Assembly: GCA_030626085.1 (NCBI GenBank)
Contig: DAOUPQ010000015.1
Coordinates: 1 to 17,045 of the forward strand
DNA from: Flavobacteriia bacterium
GTDB taxonomy: Bacteria > Bacteroidota > Bacteroidia > Flavobacteriales > Flavobacteriaceae
Length of the DNA stretch: 17,045 bases
Reading direction: 5' to 3'
Positions within the stretch are counted from its first letter, which is position 1; every line of letters begins with the position of its first letter. The position numbers and the translations under genes are program-made. The notes under the pieces were generated by a model. It did not search any database. It saw only the letters and a list, made by a program, of their open reading frames with translations, and had not been told where the DNA came from. This document shows, piece after piece, positions 1-7,979 of the stretch.

Positions 1-29
1 AATTTATAATTAACCATTATTAATTAATT

Positions 30-1649
30 ATGAAAAAAGAGAGGATATACATACAACAATGGTTAGATTTTAAACCTTATCAAAGCCAAACAGCTACAGA
101 TAGTTATTATCTTAAGCTAAGCAATGAGGTGAAACACGTTATTACCACCAATACGCATTCATTAGTACTGCAAGGCTATTTACAGGCGCAAGAAATAGAT
201 ATGTTGGCTTGTTTCCTTACTTCATATTTTGAAGATATTATTTCGGAAACTAACCTTTGGAATTCCTTTATCAAAAAACATAAAGAATTATACAACAAGC
301 AATTGCCTTTTTATTTTTTAGAAGAATATTATGAAGACGAAATAAATCTGCAAGATGTTAGCTTTTTGATTTGGTATTTTATGAACACCATACAAGAAGA
401 AAAGTTTATTGCTCCTTTCAACGATTTTATTATTGAAACCGCCAAAAAAGTATTTGCTATTTTTGATAATGCTTGGGATTATGCTCCCGAAAATGAACAC
501 TTAAAACAGTTTTATCAAATAGATAAAGACGAAACCGATTTTTATGAAGCTCGGAGTATTATTGATATTGTTTTGTTTCAATCGTATTTATTTTATCCCG
601 ACACTACAAAAAAAATAAGAGAAACCGAGTTTGAAATTATCGAAACTACGGAAGCAAAAGAACGTATACAAATGTTTTTGAATGACAATAGAGACAGCAC
701 TCTTCATAAAACTCATACAAGATTACTTAGTTTAACAGGTAAAGAATGGGCAGCAGATATCATTGGAGATAAACATCCTCTAAAACAAGATATTTTAGCC
801 ATATCGCAGCGAATAAGAGGCTTCTTTTTCTACAAAGGTCAAGATGATATCTCTGTGTTTATTGAGCATATTGCGTCAGGAAAAAAGTTTGAGCTTACAA
901 AAAAATCGTTCGACCAAGGAGATACACTTCAAACAATAGACACCATTTTGTTTATGGGTCTTGTACAATGGAAAAATGAGTGGTGGTTTTCGGGCGTATT
1001 TTTTCAACAACCGTTTAATGCAGATTTAATCTTAGATGAAAAAAATTCAATAGAAAGCAGAGCATCCGTCAACTTTTTAGACCACCAAACAGAAGAGGTG
1101 AAAGACGTATTAGCACAACAATACAATGCTTTTTTAGAGTTTAATGGTGGGCAACCTATAGCGTTTATTCCATCAGAAAAAATTGATAGTTTTATTAAAA
1201 ATTATATTGAATTCTTTAATGCTTCATTAAAATTATCTTCTAAAGAAAAAGAGCAAGCAAAACAGAGGGCAAAAAATGATGGTTTTTTCAGAACAATTGA
1301 TGAACCTAAAAATTATAAAGAAGTATCTGAAACAGCTTTATTCTTCTTCAACCCTAAAAGTGGTGTTGAAATTGCTCTTGCCATAAATAGTGCTTTTCTG
1401 TTACCCAACAATCCTTATTTTGAAGAAGCTGAAAGTGAAGATCATATTTTACGCTTATTAATGGACGAAAGTTTATCGGTAGGATTAGCAATGTACTGTA
1501 TTGACAATTGTAAAACTAATCTCCCTTTCTTTCAAGAAGGTGTTGGAAAATCGTACTTAAAAGATATTGATTTTTTACTGAGATTTTGGAAAAAAGATAG
1601 CTACTATGCCATTCCATCAATAACTTTTACGGGTACAAAAGAAGATTAA
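30..1649 (+). CDS. Hypothetical protein, DUF3843-like, next to type I R-M genes
   Basis: A 539-residue protein of unknown function. The N-terminus (residues about 6-34, with the pattern IYIQQWLDFKPY followed by TDSYYLKLSNEV) resembles what I remember of the Bacteroidota family DUF3843; this is recognition from memory, not a search result. The protein is acidic and rich in Phe and Tyr, with no signal peptide and no clear membrane segment, so it is probably cytoplasmic. The C-terminal third holds a lysine-rich stretch near residues 400-420 (KLSSKEKEQAKQRAK) and ends in an aromatic-rich segment. The ATG at 30 is the first in-frame start after an AT-rich leader and gives the family-like N-terminus at once. 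The stop lies 10 bp before the BRO-like gene, so the two are probably co-transcribed and belong to the restriction-modification locus. No catalytic motif was recognised. The family assignment is moderate; the coding call is strong. Confidence 0.8.
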   Translation: MKKERIYIQQWLDFKPYQSQTATDSYYLKLSNEVKHVITTNTHSLVLQGYLQAQEIDMLACFLTSYFEDIISETNLWNSFIKKHKELYNKQLPFYFLEEYYEDEINLQDVSFLIWYFMNTIQEEKFIAPFNDFIIETAKKVFAIFDNAWDYAPENEHLKQFYQIDKDETDFYEARSIIDIVLFQSYLFYPDTTKKIRETEFEIIETTEAKERIQMFLNDNRDSTLHKTHTRLLSLTGKEWAADIIGDKHPLKQDILAISQRIRGFFFYKGQDDISVFIEHIASGKKFELTKKSFDQGDTLQTIDTILFMGLVQWKNEWWFSGVFFQQPFNADLILDEKNSIESRASVNFLDHQTEEVKDVLAQQYNAFLEFNGGQPIAFIPSEKIDSFIKNYIEFFNASLKLSSKEKEQAKQRAKNDGFFRTIDEPKNYKEVSETALFFFNPKSGVEIALAINSAFLLPNNPYFEEAESEDHILRLLMDESLSVGLAMYCIDNCKTNLPFFQEGVGKSYLKDIDFLLRFWKKDSYYAIPSITFTGTKED

Positions 1650-1659
1650 AAACACGAAA

Positions 1660-2520
1660 ATGAGCAAAACAGACAAGAACATAGACCTACAAAATAAATT
1701 AGTAGTATTTCAGGATAAAAATATTCGTAGAATATGGCAGGATGAAGAGTGGTTTTATTCTGTTGTAGATATTATTGGAGTGCTTACCGATAGTAAAAAT
1801 CCAAGGGATTACTGGTATCGTGTTAAGAAAAGAGCAGGAGAAGAAGAAAAAATGGAGTTGTCGACAATTTGTCGACAACTGAAAGTAGCATCTAAAGACG
1901 GTAAAAAATATACTACAGATTGTTCCAATACCGAAGGCGTTTTTAGAATTATTCAATCCATTCCATCACCCAAAGCAGAACCGTTTAAAAGATGGTTAGC
2001 AAAAGTAGGAAAAGAACGTTTAGACGAAATAGAAAATCCTGAATTGGCTCAAGAGCGAATGAAGGAAATTTACGAACAAAAAGGTTATCCAAAAGATTGG
2101 ATTGATAAGCGATTGAGAGGAATTGCAATTCGTCAAAACTTAACAGATGAATGGAAAGAAAGAGGAATAAAAGAACATAGAGATTACGCCATTTTAACTG
2201 CTGAAATCTCAAAAGCTACTTTTGGAATGACACCAAGCGAATACAAGGCATTTAAAAACTTACCTGTAAAATCTAAACTAAATTTACGTGATAATATGGA
2301 CGATTTGGAATTGATTTTTACAATGCTTGATGAACGAGTAACTACTGAAATTTCTAAAGAAGAAAAACCCGAAACATTTAGCAAAAATAAAAGTGTTGCT
2401 CAAAGAGGTGGTAAAGTTGCAGGAAACGCACTAAAAGAAACAGAGAAAGAATTGGGTAGAAATGTAAGTTCTGATAAGAACTATTTAGATAATGAAGGTC
2501 AATTAAAACTTGATGAATAA
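1660..2520 (+). CDS. BRO-N / DinD-like phage antirepressor-type protein
   Basis: A 286-residue protein of the BRO-N/antirepressor group, often found inside type I R-M operons and prophages. Residues about 12-115 form the Bro-N-like domain: IRRIWQDEEWFYSVVDIIGVL, then a conserved block ELSTICRQLK near 66-75, then GVFRIIQSIPSPKAEPFKRWLAKVG near 93-117. A middle helical region with a conserved-looking KGYPKDWIDKRLRGI (141-155) follows. The C-terminal RGGKVAGNALKETEKELG with SDKNYL (249-276) is the tail shared with DinD-like proteins. In phages such proteins bind DNA or repressors; in R-M loci their role is not settled, and control of the restriction genes is a reasonable inference. It starts 10 bp after the preceding gene. 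A 25-bp near-perfect palindrome lies inside the gene at 1856-1880. Confidence 0.88.
   Translation: MSKTDKNIDLQNKLVVFQDKNIRRIWQDEEWFYSVVDIIGVLTDSKNPRDYWYRVKKRAGEEEKMELSTICRQLKVASKDGKKYTTDCSNTEGVFRIIQSIPSPKAEPFKRWLAKVGKERLDEIENPELAQERMKEIYEQKGYPKDWIDKRLRGIAIRQNLTDEWKERGIKEHRDYAILTAEISKATFGMTPSEYKAFKNLPVKSKLNLRDNMDDLELIFTMLDERVTTEISKEEKPETFSKNKSVAQRGGKVAGNALKETEKELGRNVSSDKNYLDNEGQLKLDE
1856..1880. repeat. 25-bp intragenic palindrome in the BRO-like gene
   Basis: Two perfect 12-base inverted arms (AGTTGTCGACAA and TTGTCGACAACT) flank a single central T. Each arm carries a GTCGAC core. The palindrome falls on codons 66-74, encoding ELSTICRQL, a segment that I recall as conserved in this protein group, so coding constraint may explain part of it. 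It could also act as a binding site or transcript hairpin. Confidence 0.9.
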
Positions 2521-2525
2521 AAAAG

Positions 2526-2636
2526 TTCTTGATTGGGTTTTGATTATGAAAGGTAAATAGTCAATAAATACTATGTAAACAGTTGATAAATATAGATATA
2601 TATGGTTTTAATTTCTTGATTTGGTTTTGATTTTGA
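2526..2636. repeat. 24-bp imperfect direct repeat between BRO-like gene and hsdR
   Basis: Two copies at 2526-2549 and 2613-2636 match at 22 of 24 positions, 87 bp apart start to start. Both begin TTCTTGATT and carry GGTTTTGATT. They sit in the 181-bp gap between the BRO-like stop and the hsdR start, which otherwise shows no recognisable gene. They could be operator sites for hsdR control or the trace of a small duplication. Confidence 0.75.
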
Positions 2637-2701
2637 CTCAAAAAAAAAGAAATAACAGCATTACATAAGTGCAATTTGTCCCTACAAAGAAAAATAAAAT
2701 T

Positions 2702-5032
2702 ATGAATGAAGCCGAAACAAGAGCAGAATTGATAGATCCCAAACTAAAATCCAATGGTTGGGGTGTTTTAGAGGGTTCAAAAATCCTTCGTGAACGCAAT
2801 GTATGTAAGATTACAGACGGCAGAATACAAGTTGGCGGCGGAAGAACAAAACCACTAATTGCCGATTATATTTTGGCTTACAAAGGCATTAAACTGGCTA
2901 TAGTTGAAGCCAAAAGTAATAAATTAGAAGTGGGCGAAGGTGTGGCACAGGCAAAACTTTATGCGCAAAAACTAAACTTAGATTATACCTATTCCACCAA
3001 CGGTAAAAAGATTTACCAAATTTGTATGAGTACAGGTGAGGAAAAACTCGTTGATGATTATCTATCCCCCGATGCACTTTGGAATGAAGTATATAGTGAT
3101 CAAAATGATTGGAGAGATAAATTTGCATCCATTCCTTTTGAAGATAAATCAGGAACCTGGCAACCACGTTTCTATCAAGAAATTGCGGTAAAAAACACCT
3201 TAGAAGCAGTTGCACAAAACAAAGACCGTATCTTGCTTACACTTGCCACCGGAACAGGTAAAACGGCTATCGCTTTTCAAATAGCCTGGAAACTTTTTCA
3301 TACACGTTGGAACCTAAACCGTGATGGTAAAAGACGACCAAGAATTCTGTTTTTAGCCGATCGTAATATTCTTGCCGATCAGGCATATAATTCTTTTTCA
3401 GCCTTTCCGGAAGATGCCATGATTCGTATAAAACCTAAAGAGATTAAGAAAAAAAGAAAAGTACCTACAAACGGCAGTATCTTTTTCACCATTTTTCAAT
3501 CGTTTATGTCGGGTACAGACAAAGACGGAAACCCAGAACCCTATTTTGGCGAATACCCAAAAGACTATTTTGATTTTATCGTCATTGATGAGTGCCACAG
3601 AGGTGGAGCAAATAATGAAGGCAACTGGAGAGGAATTTTAGACTACTTCTCCCCTGCCGTTCAACTCGGTTTAACAGCAACACCAAAACGACAAGATAAT
3701 GTAGATACCTACAAATATTTTGGTGAGCCTGTTTATATTTATTCGCTAAAAGAAGGGATTAACGATGGATTTTTAACACCTTTTAAGGTAAAACGAATCA
3801 AAACTACCTTAGATGATTATATCTACGCCAGTGACGATAATGTAATTGAGGGAGAAATTGAAGTAAATAAAATTTATGAGGAACCTGATTTTAATCGGAT
3901 CATTGAGATAAAAGCACGAGAAGCCAAGCGAGTTCAGATTTTTATGAATGAAGCCAATGAAAATGATAAAACTATTATTTTTTGTGCTACTCAAGATCAC
4001 GCAGCTGCAGTTAGAGATTTGGTAAATCAATATAAGAAAATAAGTAAAGACCCTAATTATTGTGCCAGAGTAACAGCAAATGACGGAGAAATAGGCGAAC
4101 AATTTTTAAGAGAATTTCAAGACAATGAAAAGTTAATCCCAACTGTTTTAACCACTTCGCAAAAACTTTCAACAGGAGTTGATGCCCGAAATATTCGCAA
4201 TATTGTTTTAATGCGTCCAATAAATTCAATGATAGAGTTTAAGCAGATTGTAGGTAGAGGAACACGATTGTTTGATGGAAAAGAGTTTTTTACAATCTAT
4301 GATTTTGTTGATGCTTATCATCATTTTGCCGATCCTGAATGGGATGGTGAACCGATGGAACCAGTAGAATATAGCACAGGAGAACGAAAAAAAAGTGAAG
4401 TAAAAGAAAAGGAAGAAGATTACGAACCAATAGCACGACCTCAAAAAATAAAGGTAAAGCTTCGTGATGGTAAAGAAAGAGAAATACAGCATATGATTGC
4501 CACTTCATTTTGGAGTGCAGATGGCAAGCCAATTTCGGCAGAAGAGTTTTTACAAAATTTATTTGGTGAATTGCCTAATTTCTTTAAAAGTGAAGAAGAA
4601 TTACGCACCATTTGGAGCAATCCGATCACTAGAAAAACCTTACTTGAAAAATTGAATGAAGCCGGATTTGGAGAAGAAGAATTAAACACACTCAAAAAAC
4701 TTATTGATGCAGAAAAGAGCGATCTTTTTGACGTATTGGAATATGTATTTAACAGCGATATAAAACCAATAAGCAGACAAGAAAGAGTTGCAGCAGCAGA
4801 AGCCACCATATTTGCATTATTAAACGACAAACAAAAAGAATTTATAGAATTTGTATTGAGTAAGTATGTAAAAGCAGGCGTTGGAGAGCTTTCACAAGAG
4901 AAATTACCAATTTTACTACAAACAAAATATCAATCATTAGAAGATGCAAAAGTAGAATTAGGAGAAGTAGCAAGTATCAGCGCACTGTTTATTGAGTTTC
5001 AAAAGCATTTGTATGACAGTAAAGTAGCTTGA
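2702..5032 (+). CDS. hsdR: Type I restriction endonuclease subunit R, EcoEI-type
   Basis: The motor and nuclease subunit of a type I restriction enzyme. It translocates DNA with ATP and cuts unmodified DNA when complexed with HsdM and HsdS. I start it at the ATG at 2702 (MNEAETRAELIDPKLKSNGW), the classic HsdR N-terminus; a GTG at 2669 would add 11 unrelated residues. From 2702, the nuclease domain shows PD-(D/E)xK residues Asp55, Glu69 and Lys71 (ADYILAYKGIKLAIVEAK). The SF2 helicase core shows Walker A ATGTGKT (182-188), DECH (296-299) and LTATP (324-328), plus a later STGVDARN and QIVGRGTRL pair (motifs V and VI). The roughly 170-residue C-terminal region fits the EcoEI R C-terminal domain, as does the 776-residue length. 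The gene is intact, with no disrupting stop. HsdM and HsdS are not in the window, so activity depends on genes to the left. Confidence 0.95.
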   Translation: MNEAETRAELIDPKLKSNGWGVLEGSKILRERNVCKITDGRIQVGGGRTKPLIADYILAYKGIKLAIVEAKSNKLEVGEGVAQAKLYAQKLNLDYTYSTNGKKIYQICMSTGEEKLVDDYLSPDALWNEVYSDQNDWRDKFASIPFEDKSGTWQPRFYQEIAVKNTLEAVAQNKDRILLTLATGTGKTAIAFQIAWKLFHTRWNLNRDGKRRPRILFLADRNILADQAYNSFSAFPEDAMIRIKPKEIKKKRKVPTNGSIFFTIFQSFMSGTDKDGNPEPYFGEYPKDYFDFIVIDECHRGGANNEGNWRGILDYFSPAVQLGLTATPKRQDNVDTYKYFGEPVYIYSLKEGINDGFLTPFKVKRIKTTLDDYIYASDDNVIEGEIEVNKIYEEPDFNRIIEIKAREAKRVQIFMNEANENDKTIIFCATQDHAAAVRDLVNQYKKISKDPNYCARVTANDGEIGEQFLREFQDNEKLIPTVLTTSQKLSTGVDARNIRNIVLMRPINSMIEFKQIVGRGTRLFDGKEFFTIYDFVDAYHHFADPEWDGEPMEPVEYSTGERKKSEVKEKEEDYEPIARPQKIKVKLRDGKEREIQHMIATSFWSADGKPISAEEFLQNLFGELPNFFKSEEELRTIWSNPITRKTLLEKLNEAGFGEEELNTLKKLIDAEKSDLFDVLEYVFNSDIKPISRQERVAAAEATIFALLNDKQKEFIEFVLSKYVKAGVGELSQEKLPILLQTKYQSLEDAKVELGEVASISALFIEFQKHLYDSKVA

Positions 5033-5158
5033 TGACGCAACCTTTAAAGAAAATCAAAATAATATTGATTATTTAACAACACTCCGTTACAAACATCTAT
5101 AAACAATTGACAATGAGTAAAATAAGTTAAAAATAAGTATTAAATAATTAGTTTAAAT

Positions 5159-5217
5159 CCCTGATAATCAGTATCTTAATGGATCAACCACAATCTGTTA
5201 AGACATGGCTATCAGGG
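5159..5217 (+). promoter_or_regulatory. Inverted repeat spanning the transposase start codon
   Basis: CCCTGATA at 5159-5166 is the reverse complement of TATCAGGG at 5210-5217. The 43-base interval contains the transposase ATG at 5205, so a transcript could fold its own start region into a stem. This may limit transposase translation or be part of the element's end; the sequence alone does not decide. Confidence 0.4.
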
Positions 5218-5915
5218 GAATAAAAACTTATAATAATCTAATAATCAACATATTGAATAGATTACCATATATTAACAAACGTAGGAAAGATTTTTTAGTT
5301 GAAATCTTTGTTCTTTTGCTAAGCATAAAAGGGCGAATCAACTTTTTACAGTTGTCTCGCTATGGTAATTTTAAAGAACAAAGATACAGACAACAATTTG
5401 AAAAGCAATTTGATTTTTTAAAATTTAACAAAGAGCTTGTTCTTTCTACCGGAGGTGGTAAATATGCCATAGCCTTTGATCCGAGTTATATTAACAAGTC
5501 AGGCAAGAGCACACCAGGAGTTGGTTATTTTTGGTCTGGAGTTGCCGGACGTTCCAAGTGGGGACTGGAAATTGCGGGGATAGCTGCTATTGATTTAGAG
5601 AACCATACAGCACACCATTTAGAGGCAGTACAAACAATGATCAATACCAATAATGATTTCACATTAACAGATTGGTATGCAGATATTATTACGACACGAA
5701 AAAATGAGTTGAGTCAGATCTCAAATATTATTGTTGCAGATGCATGGTTTTCTAAAAAGAAATTTACCGATAAAATCATTTCCGCTGATATGAACCTTAT
5801 TAGTAGGTTTAGAGATGATGCAGACCTATTGTATATATTTAAAGGGCAACAGTCTAAAGGAAGAGGCAGACCAAAGAAGTATGATGGAAAAGTTATTGTT
5901 GAGCGGGTTTTATAA
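5205..5915 (+). pseudogene. Truncated IS4-like DDE transposase
   Basis: The first 236 codons of a transposase whose IS4-like relatives usually run to about 400-450 residues. The catalytic core is partly visible. The first Asp is D92 in IAFDPSYINKSGKS; the second is D179 in IIVADAWFSKKKF. The region GRGRPKKYDGK (219-229) is typical of the stretch between the second Asp and the catalytic Glu. The Glu region is absent. After about residue 230 the reading frame is no longer transposase-like and stops at 5915, because the DNA has become the 3' end of another gene (PrmA-like, in the next frame). The element has therefore lost its 3' half and right end and is predicted inactive. Its left terminal repeat was not identified in 5033-5204. 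It sits between hsdR and clpS, at the edge of the accessory island. Confidence 0.85.
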
Positions 5916-6033
5916 AGAAGATATTCCTTTAATTGACAAAGAGGCTCAAAAGAATCATCTTGAATTGAAGAAGACTTTGGAAAGAAATAATTGGGTTGGT
6001 TTAAATTATGTAAATTTGCTGAAAATTACTTGA
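5890..6033 (+). pseudogene. prmA: PrmA C-terminal fragment (ribosomal protein L11 methyltransferase)
   Basis: Read in the frame of codons 5881-6030, the sequence gives KLLLSGFYKEDIPLIDKEAQ, then a tail ending LERNNWVGLNYVNLLKIT. This resembles the C-terminus of PrmA: a LLLSGF block after the SAM-binding motifs, a helix and a final NNWVALKF-type strand. The stop at 6031-6033 lies 3 bp before clpS, matching the prmA-clpS gene order that I recall in Bacteroidota. Only about 45 of the roughly 280 residues of a normal PrmA remain; the SAM-binding domain is missing and is replaced upstream by transposase sequence. The junction lies at about 5885-5900. The 5' part may be left of the island or deleted. 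An in-frame ATG at 5881 could allow a short peptide, but no function is expected. The identification is from memory of the family. Confidence 0.72.
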
Positions 6034-6036
6034 AAG

Positions 6037-6327
6037 ATGTCGAAAGAAAAATTGATGACTAAAGAAAAAAAGCAAGAAGAGGTAGATATTTTAGAACAAC
6101 AAGTCAGCCAACATGAAATTATATTATTTAATGATGATGTTCATACTTTTGATTATGTAATTGATTCGTTGATAGATACTTGTGATCATACTTTGGTTCA
6201 GGCAGAACAATGTACCTATTTAGTACATTTTAAAGGAAAATGTGCTGTTAAAACCGGTGAATATGAAGAGTTAAAAGCAAGATGTTCTAAATTACTTGAT
6301 CTGGGTTTAAGTGCTGAAATTGTTTAA
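6037..6327 (+). CDS. clpS: ATP-dependent Clp protease adaptor ClpS
   Basis: A 96-residue N-end-rule adaptor that hands substrates with bulky N-terminal residues to ClpAP/ClpCP. The hallmark NDD triad is at residues 32-34 (IILFNDDVHTFDYVID), and the binding-pocket/ClpA-contact region VHFKGK holds His64. The C-terminus GLSAEIV is typical of Bacteroidota ClpS. A charged, flexible N-terminal extension (about residues 1-25) precedes the core, as in other members. I use ATG 6037 (3 bp after the PrmA fragment); ATG 6055 (Met7) is an alternative that leaves the core intact. The gene is complete, but its normal upstream partner and presumably the operon promoter have been replaced by island/IS DNA, so its expression signal is now unclear. 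Confidence 0.93.
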   Translation: MSKEKLMTKEKKQEEVDILEQQVSQHEIILFNDDVHTFDYVIDSLIDTCDHTLVQAEQCTYLVHFKGKCAVKTGEYEELKARCSKLLDLGLSAEIV

Positions 6328-6345
6328 AATTTCATAGAAGATTTT

Positions 6346-6382
6346 AATGAGGGCTTCACTGTTAAGTGAAGCCCTCATTCTT
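6346..6382. terminator. Shared bidirectional terminator between clpS and the carboxylase operon
   Basis: A perfect 14-bp stem (AATGAGGGCTTCAC with GTGAAGCCCTCATT) encloses a 6-base loop TGTTAA at 6360-6365. It lies 18 bp after the clpS stop and 3 bp after (reading leftward) the carboxyltransferase stop. The A/T ends of the stem give short U-rich tails in both directions, so it probably stops both convergent transcripts. Confidence 0.85.
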
Positions 6383-7924
6383 TTATAAAGGAATATTTCC
6401 ATGTTTTCTTTTTGGTCTGTTAACTTTTTTATTTTCAAGCATTGCAAAAGCTTTGATCAATTTTCTTCGCGTGTTCTTTGGTAGAATTATTTCATCTACA
6501 AAACCCCTTCGTGCAGCCCTATAAGGATGGGCAAATTTTTCAGCATATTCTGCTTCTTTCTCTTGCCATTTCTTTTTAGGATCTTTAGCTTCTTTTATTT
6601 CGTTTTTAAAAATAATTTCAGCAGCACCTTTAGCTCCCATTACTGCAATTTCAGCAGAAGGCCATGCAAAATTCATATCTGCACCAATGTGCTTAGAATT
6701 CATTACATCATAAGCTCCGCCATAAGCTTTTCTTGTAATTACAGTTATTCTAGGGACTGTTGCTTCGCTAAAAGCATATAATAATTTAGCGCCATTAACG
6801 ATTATTCCCCGCCATTCCTGATCGGTTCCGGGTAAAAATCCCGGCACGTCTTCAAGTACTAGAAGCGGTATATTAAAAGCATCACAAAAACGTACAAAAC
6901 GAGCACCTTTTTTAGAACTATCAACATCTAAAACACCTGCCAAGCTCATAGGTTGGTTTGCGACTATTCCTATACTTTTACCAGCCAAGCGGGCAAAACC
7001 AACCACAATATTATCTGCATAATTTTCATGAATTTCAAAAAATGAATTCTTATCACAAGTACCTTCAATTACTTTTTTAATGTCATAAGGTTTATGCGTA
7101 TCTAAAGGAATAATTTCTTCTAATTCAACTCTAATTTCCTCGCCAATATCATAAGGTAGATCAGGTGTTTTTTCCTGGTTATTCTGTGGAATATAACTCA
7201 ACAATTTTTTAATATCCTGAATACCTATAACATCATTTACCGAAGTTAAATGAGTAACTCCTGATTTAGTAGAATGTGTACTGGCACCTCCGAGCTCTTC
7301 AGAGGTTACCTCTTCATTTGTTACAGTTTTAACAACATTAGGTCCGGTAACAAACATATAGCTGGTGTCTTCAATCATTAGGGTAAAATCAGTCATAGCC
7401 GGCGAATAAACTGCGCCACCGGCACAAGGCCCCATGATGGCTGAAATTTGTGGAATTACTCCTGAAGCCTGTACATTTCTATAAAAAATATCAGCATAAC
7501 CACCCAAAGAAACAACTCCTTCTTGAATTCTGGCTCCACCCGAATCATTGAGCCCTATAACTGGTGCACCAACTTTAATTGCAAGATCCATAATTTTACA
7601 AATTTTCTCAGCATGAGTTTCTGACAAGGACCCCCCAAAGACAGTAAAATCTTGAGAATATATATACACCAATCTATCATTAATAGTTCCGTAACCTGTA
7701 ACCACTCCATCACCAAAGAATAATTGTTTTTCCATACCAAAATCGGTAGAACGATGAGATACAAACATATCTAATTCTTCAAAAGATCCTTCATCTAATA
7801 ATAATTCTACTCTTTCACGTGCTGTTAATTTTTTCTTTTGATGTTGTTTTTCGATTCTTTTTATTCCACCACCAAGTCTAGCTTCGGTTTGGCGATTAAA
7901 TAATTTTTTTTGATTTGGTTCCAT
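6383..7924 (-). CDS. pccB: Acyl-CoA carboxylase carboxyltransferase (propionyl-CoA carboxylase beta-like)
   Basis: A 513-residue carboxyltransferase of the crotonase-fold PccB/AccD/MmdA family, the expected length. It moves CO2 from carboxybiotin to an acyl-CoA, most likely propionyl-CoA to methylmalonyl-CoA. The N-half shows LNDSGGARIQEG (125-136) and the oxyanion motif GPCAGGAVYSPA (165-176). The C-half shows EDVPGFLPGTDQE (358-370) and RKAYGGAYDVM (398-408). Asp406 in GGAYD corresponds, from memory, to the Asp that marks propionyl-CoA specificity in actinobacterial PccB (Ile in acetyl-CoA forms). It is last in a three-gene operon, 55 bp after the biotin carboxylase. Because an ATP-dependent biotin carboxylase is co-encoded and no membrane decarboxylase subunit is seen, a carboxylase is more likely than a Na+-pumping methylmalonyl-CoA decarboxylase. 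The C-terminal tail is basic (KKVNRPKRKHG). Confidence 0.93.
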   Translation of the reverse strand: MEPNQKKLFNRQTEARLGGGIKRIEKQHQKKKLTARERVELLLDEGSFEELDMFVSHRSTDFGMEKQLFFGDGVVTGYGTINDRLVYIYSQDFTVFGGSLSETHAEKICKIMDLAIKVGAPVIGLNDSGGARIQEGVVSLGGYADIFYRNVQASGVIPQISAIMGPCAGGAVYSPAMTDFTLMIEDTSYMFVTGPNVVKTVTNEEVTSEELGGASTHSTKSGVTHLTSVNDVIGIQDIKKLLSYIPQNNQEKTPDLPYDIGEEIRVELEEIIPLDTHKPYDIKKVIEGTCDKNSFFEIHENYADNIVVGFARLAGKSIGIVANQPMSLAGVLDVDSSKKGARFVRFCDAFNIPLLVLEDVPGFLPGTDQEWRGIIVNGAKLLYAFSEATVPRITVITRKAYGGAYDVMNSKHIGADMNFAWPSAEIAVMGAKGAAEIIFKNEIKEAKDPKKKWQEKEAEYAEKFAHPYRAARRGFVDEIILPKNTRRKLIKAFAMLENKKVNRPKRKHGNIPL

Positions 7925-7979
7925 CTCTTAATTGTTTCGAGTTTATTATTTTATTAGTATGACACTCAATAAATAATTT

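Noticed and set aside
2669..2701. GTG start 11 codons upstream for hsdR
   Set aside because: The ATG at 2702 gives the family-typical MNEAETRAELIDPKL N-terminus; the extra residues have no family resemblance.
4226..4830. Overlapping minus-strand open frames within hsdR (and similar frames inside other genes)
   Set aside because: They are antisense shadows with low-complexity Phe/Leu/Ser-rich translations and no recognisable domain or start context.
5051..5070. Terminator after hsdR
   Set aside because: Only a six-base AT-only stem (AATCAA/TTGATT) with no proper T-run; too weak to call.
5815..5889. Coding in the first part of the 72-codon frame ending at 6033
   Set aside because: This stretch is the out-of-frame shadow of the transposase; only the part from about 5890 on resembles a protein (PrmA).
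6383..7924. Na+-pumping methylmalonyl-CoA decarboxylase alpha subunit
   Set aside because: The operon encodes an ATP-dependent biotin carboxylase and no membrane beta subunit, so a carboxylase fits better.
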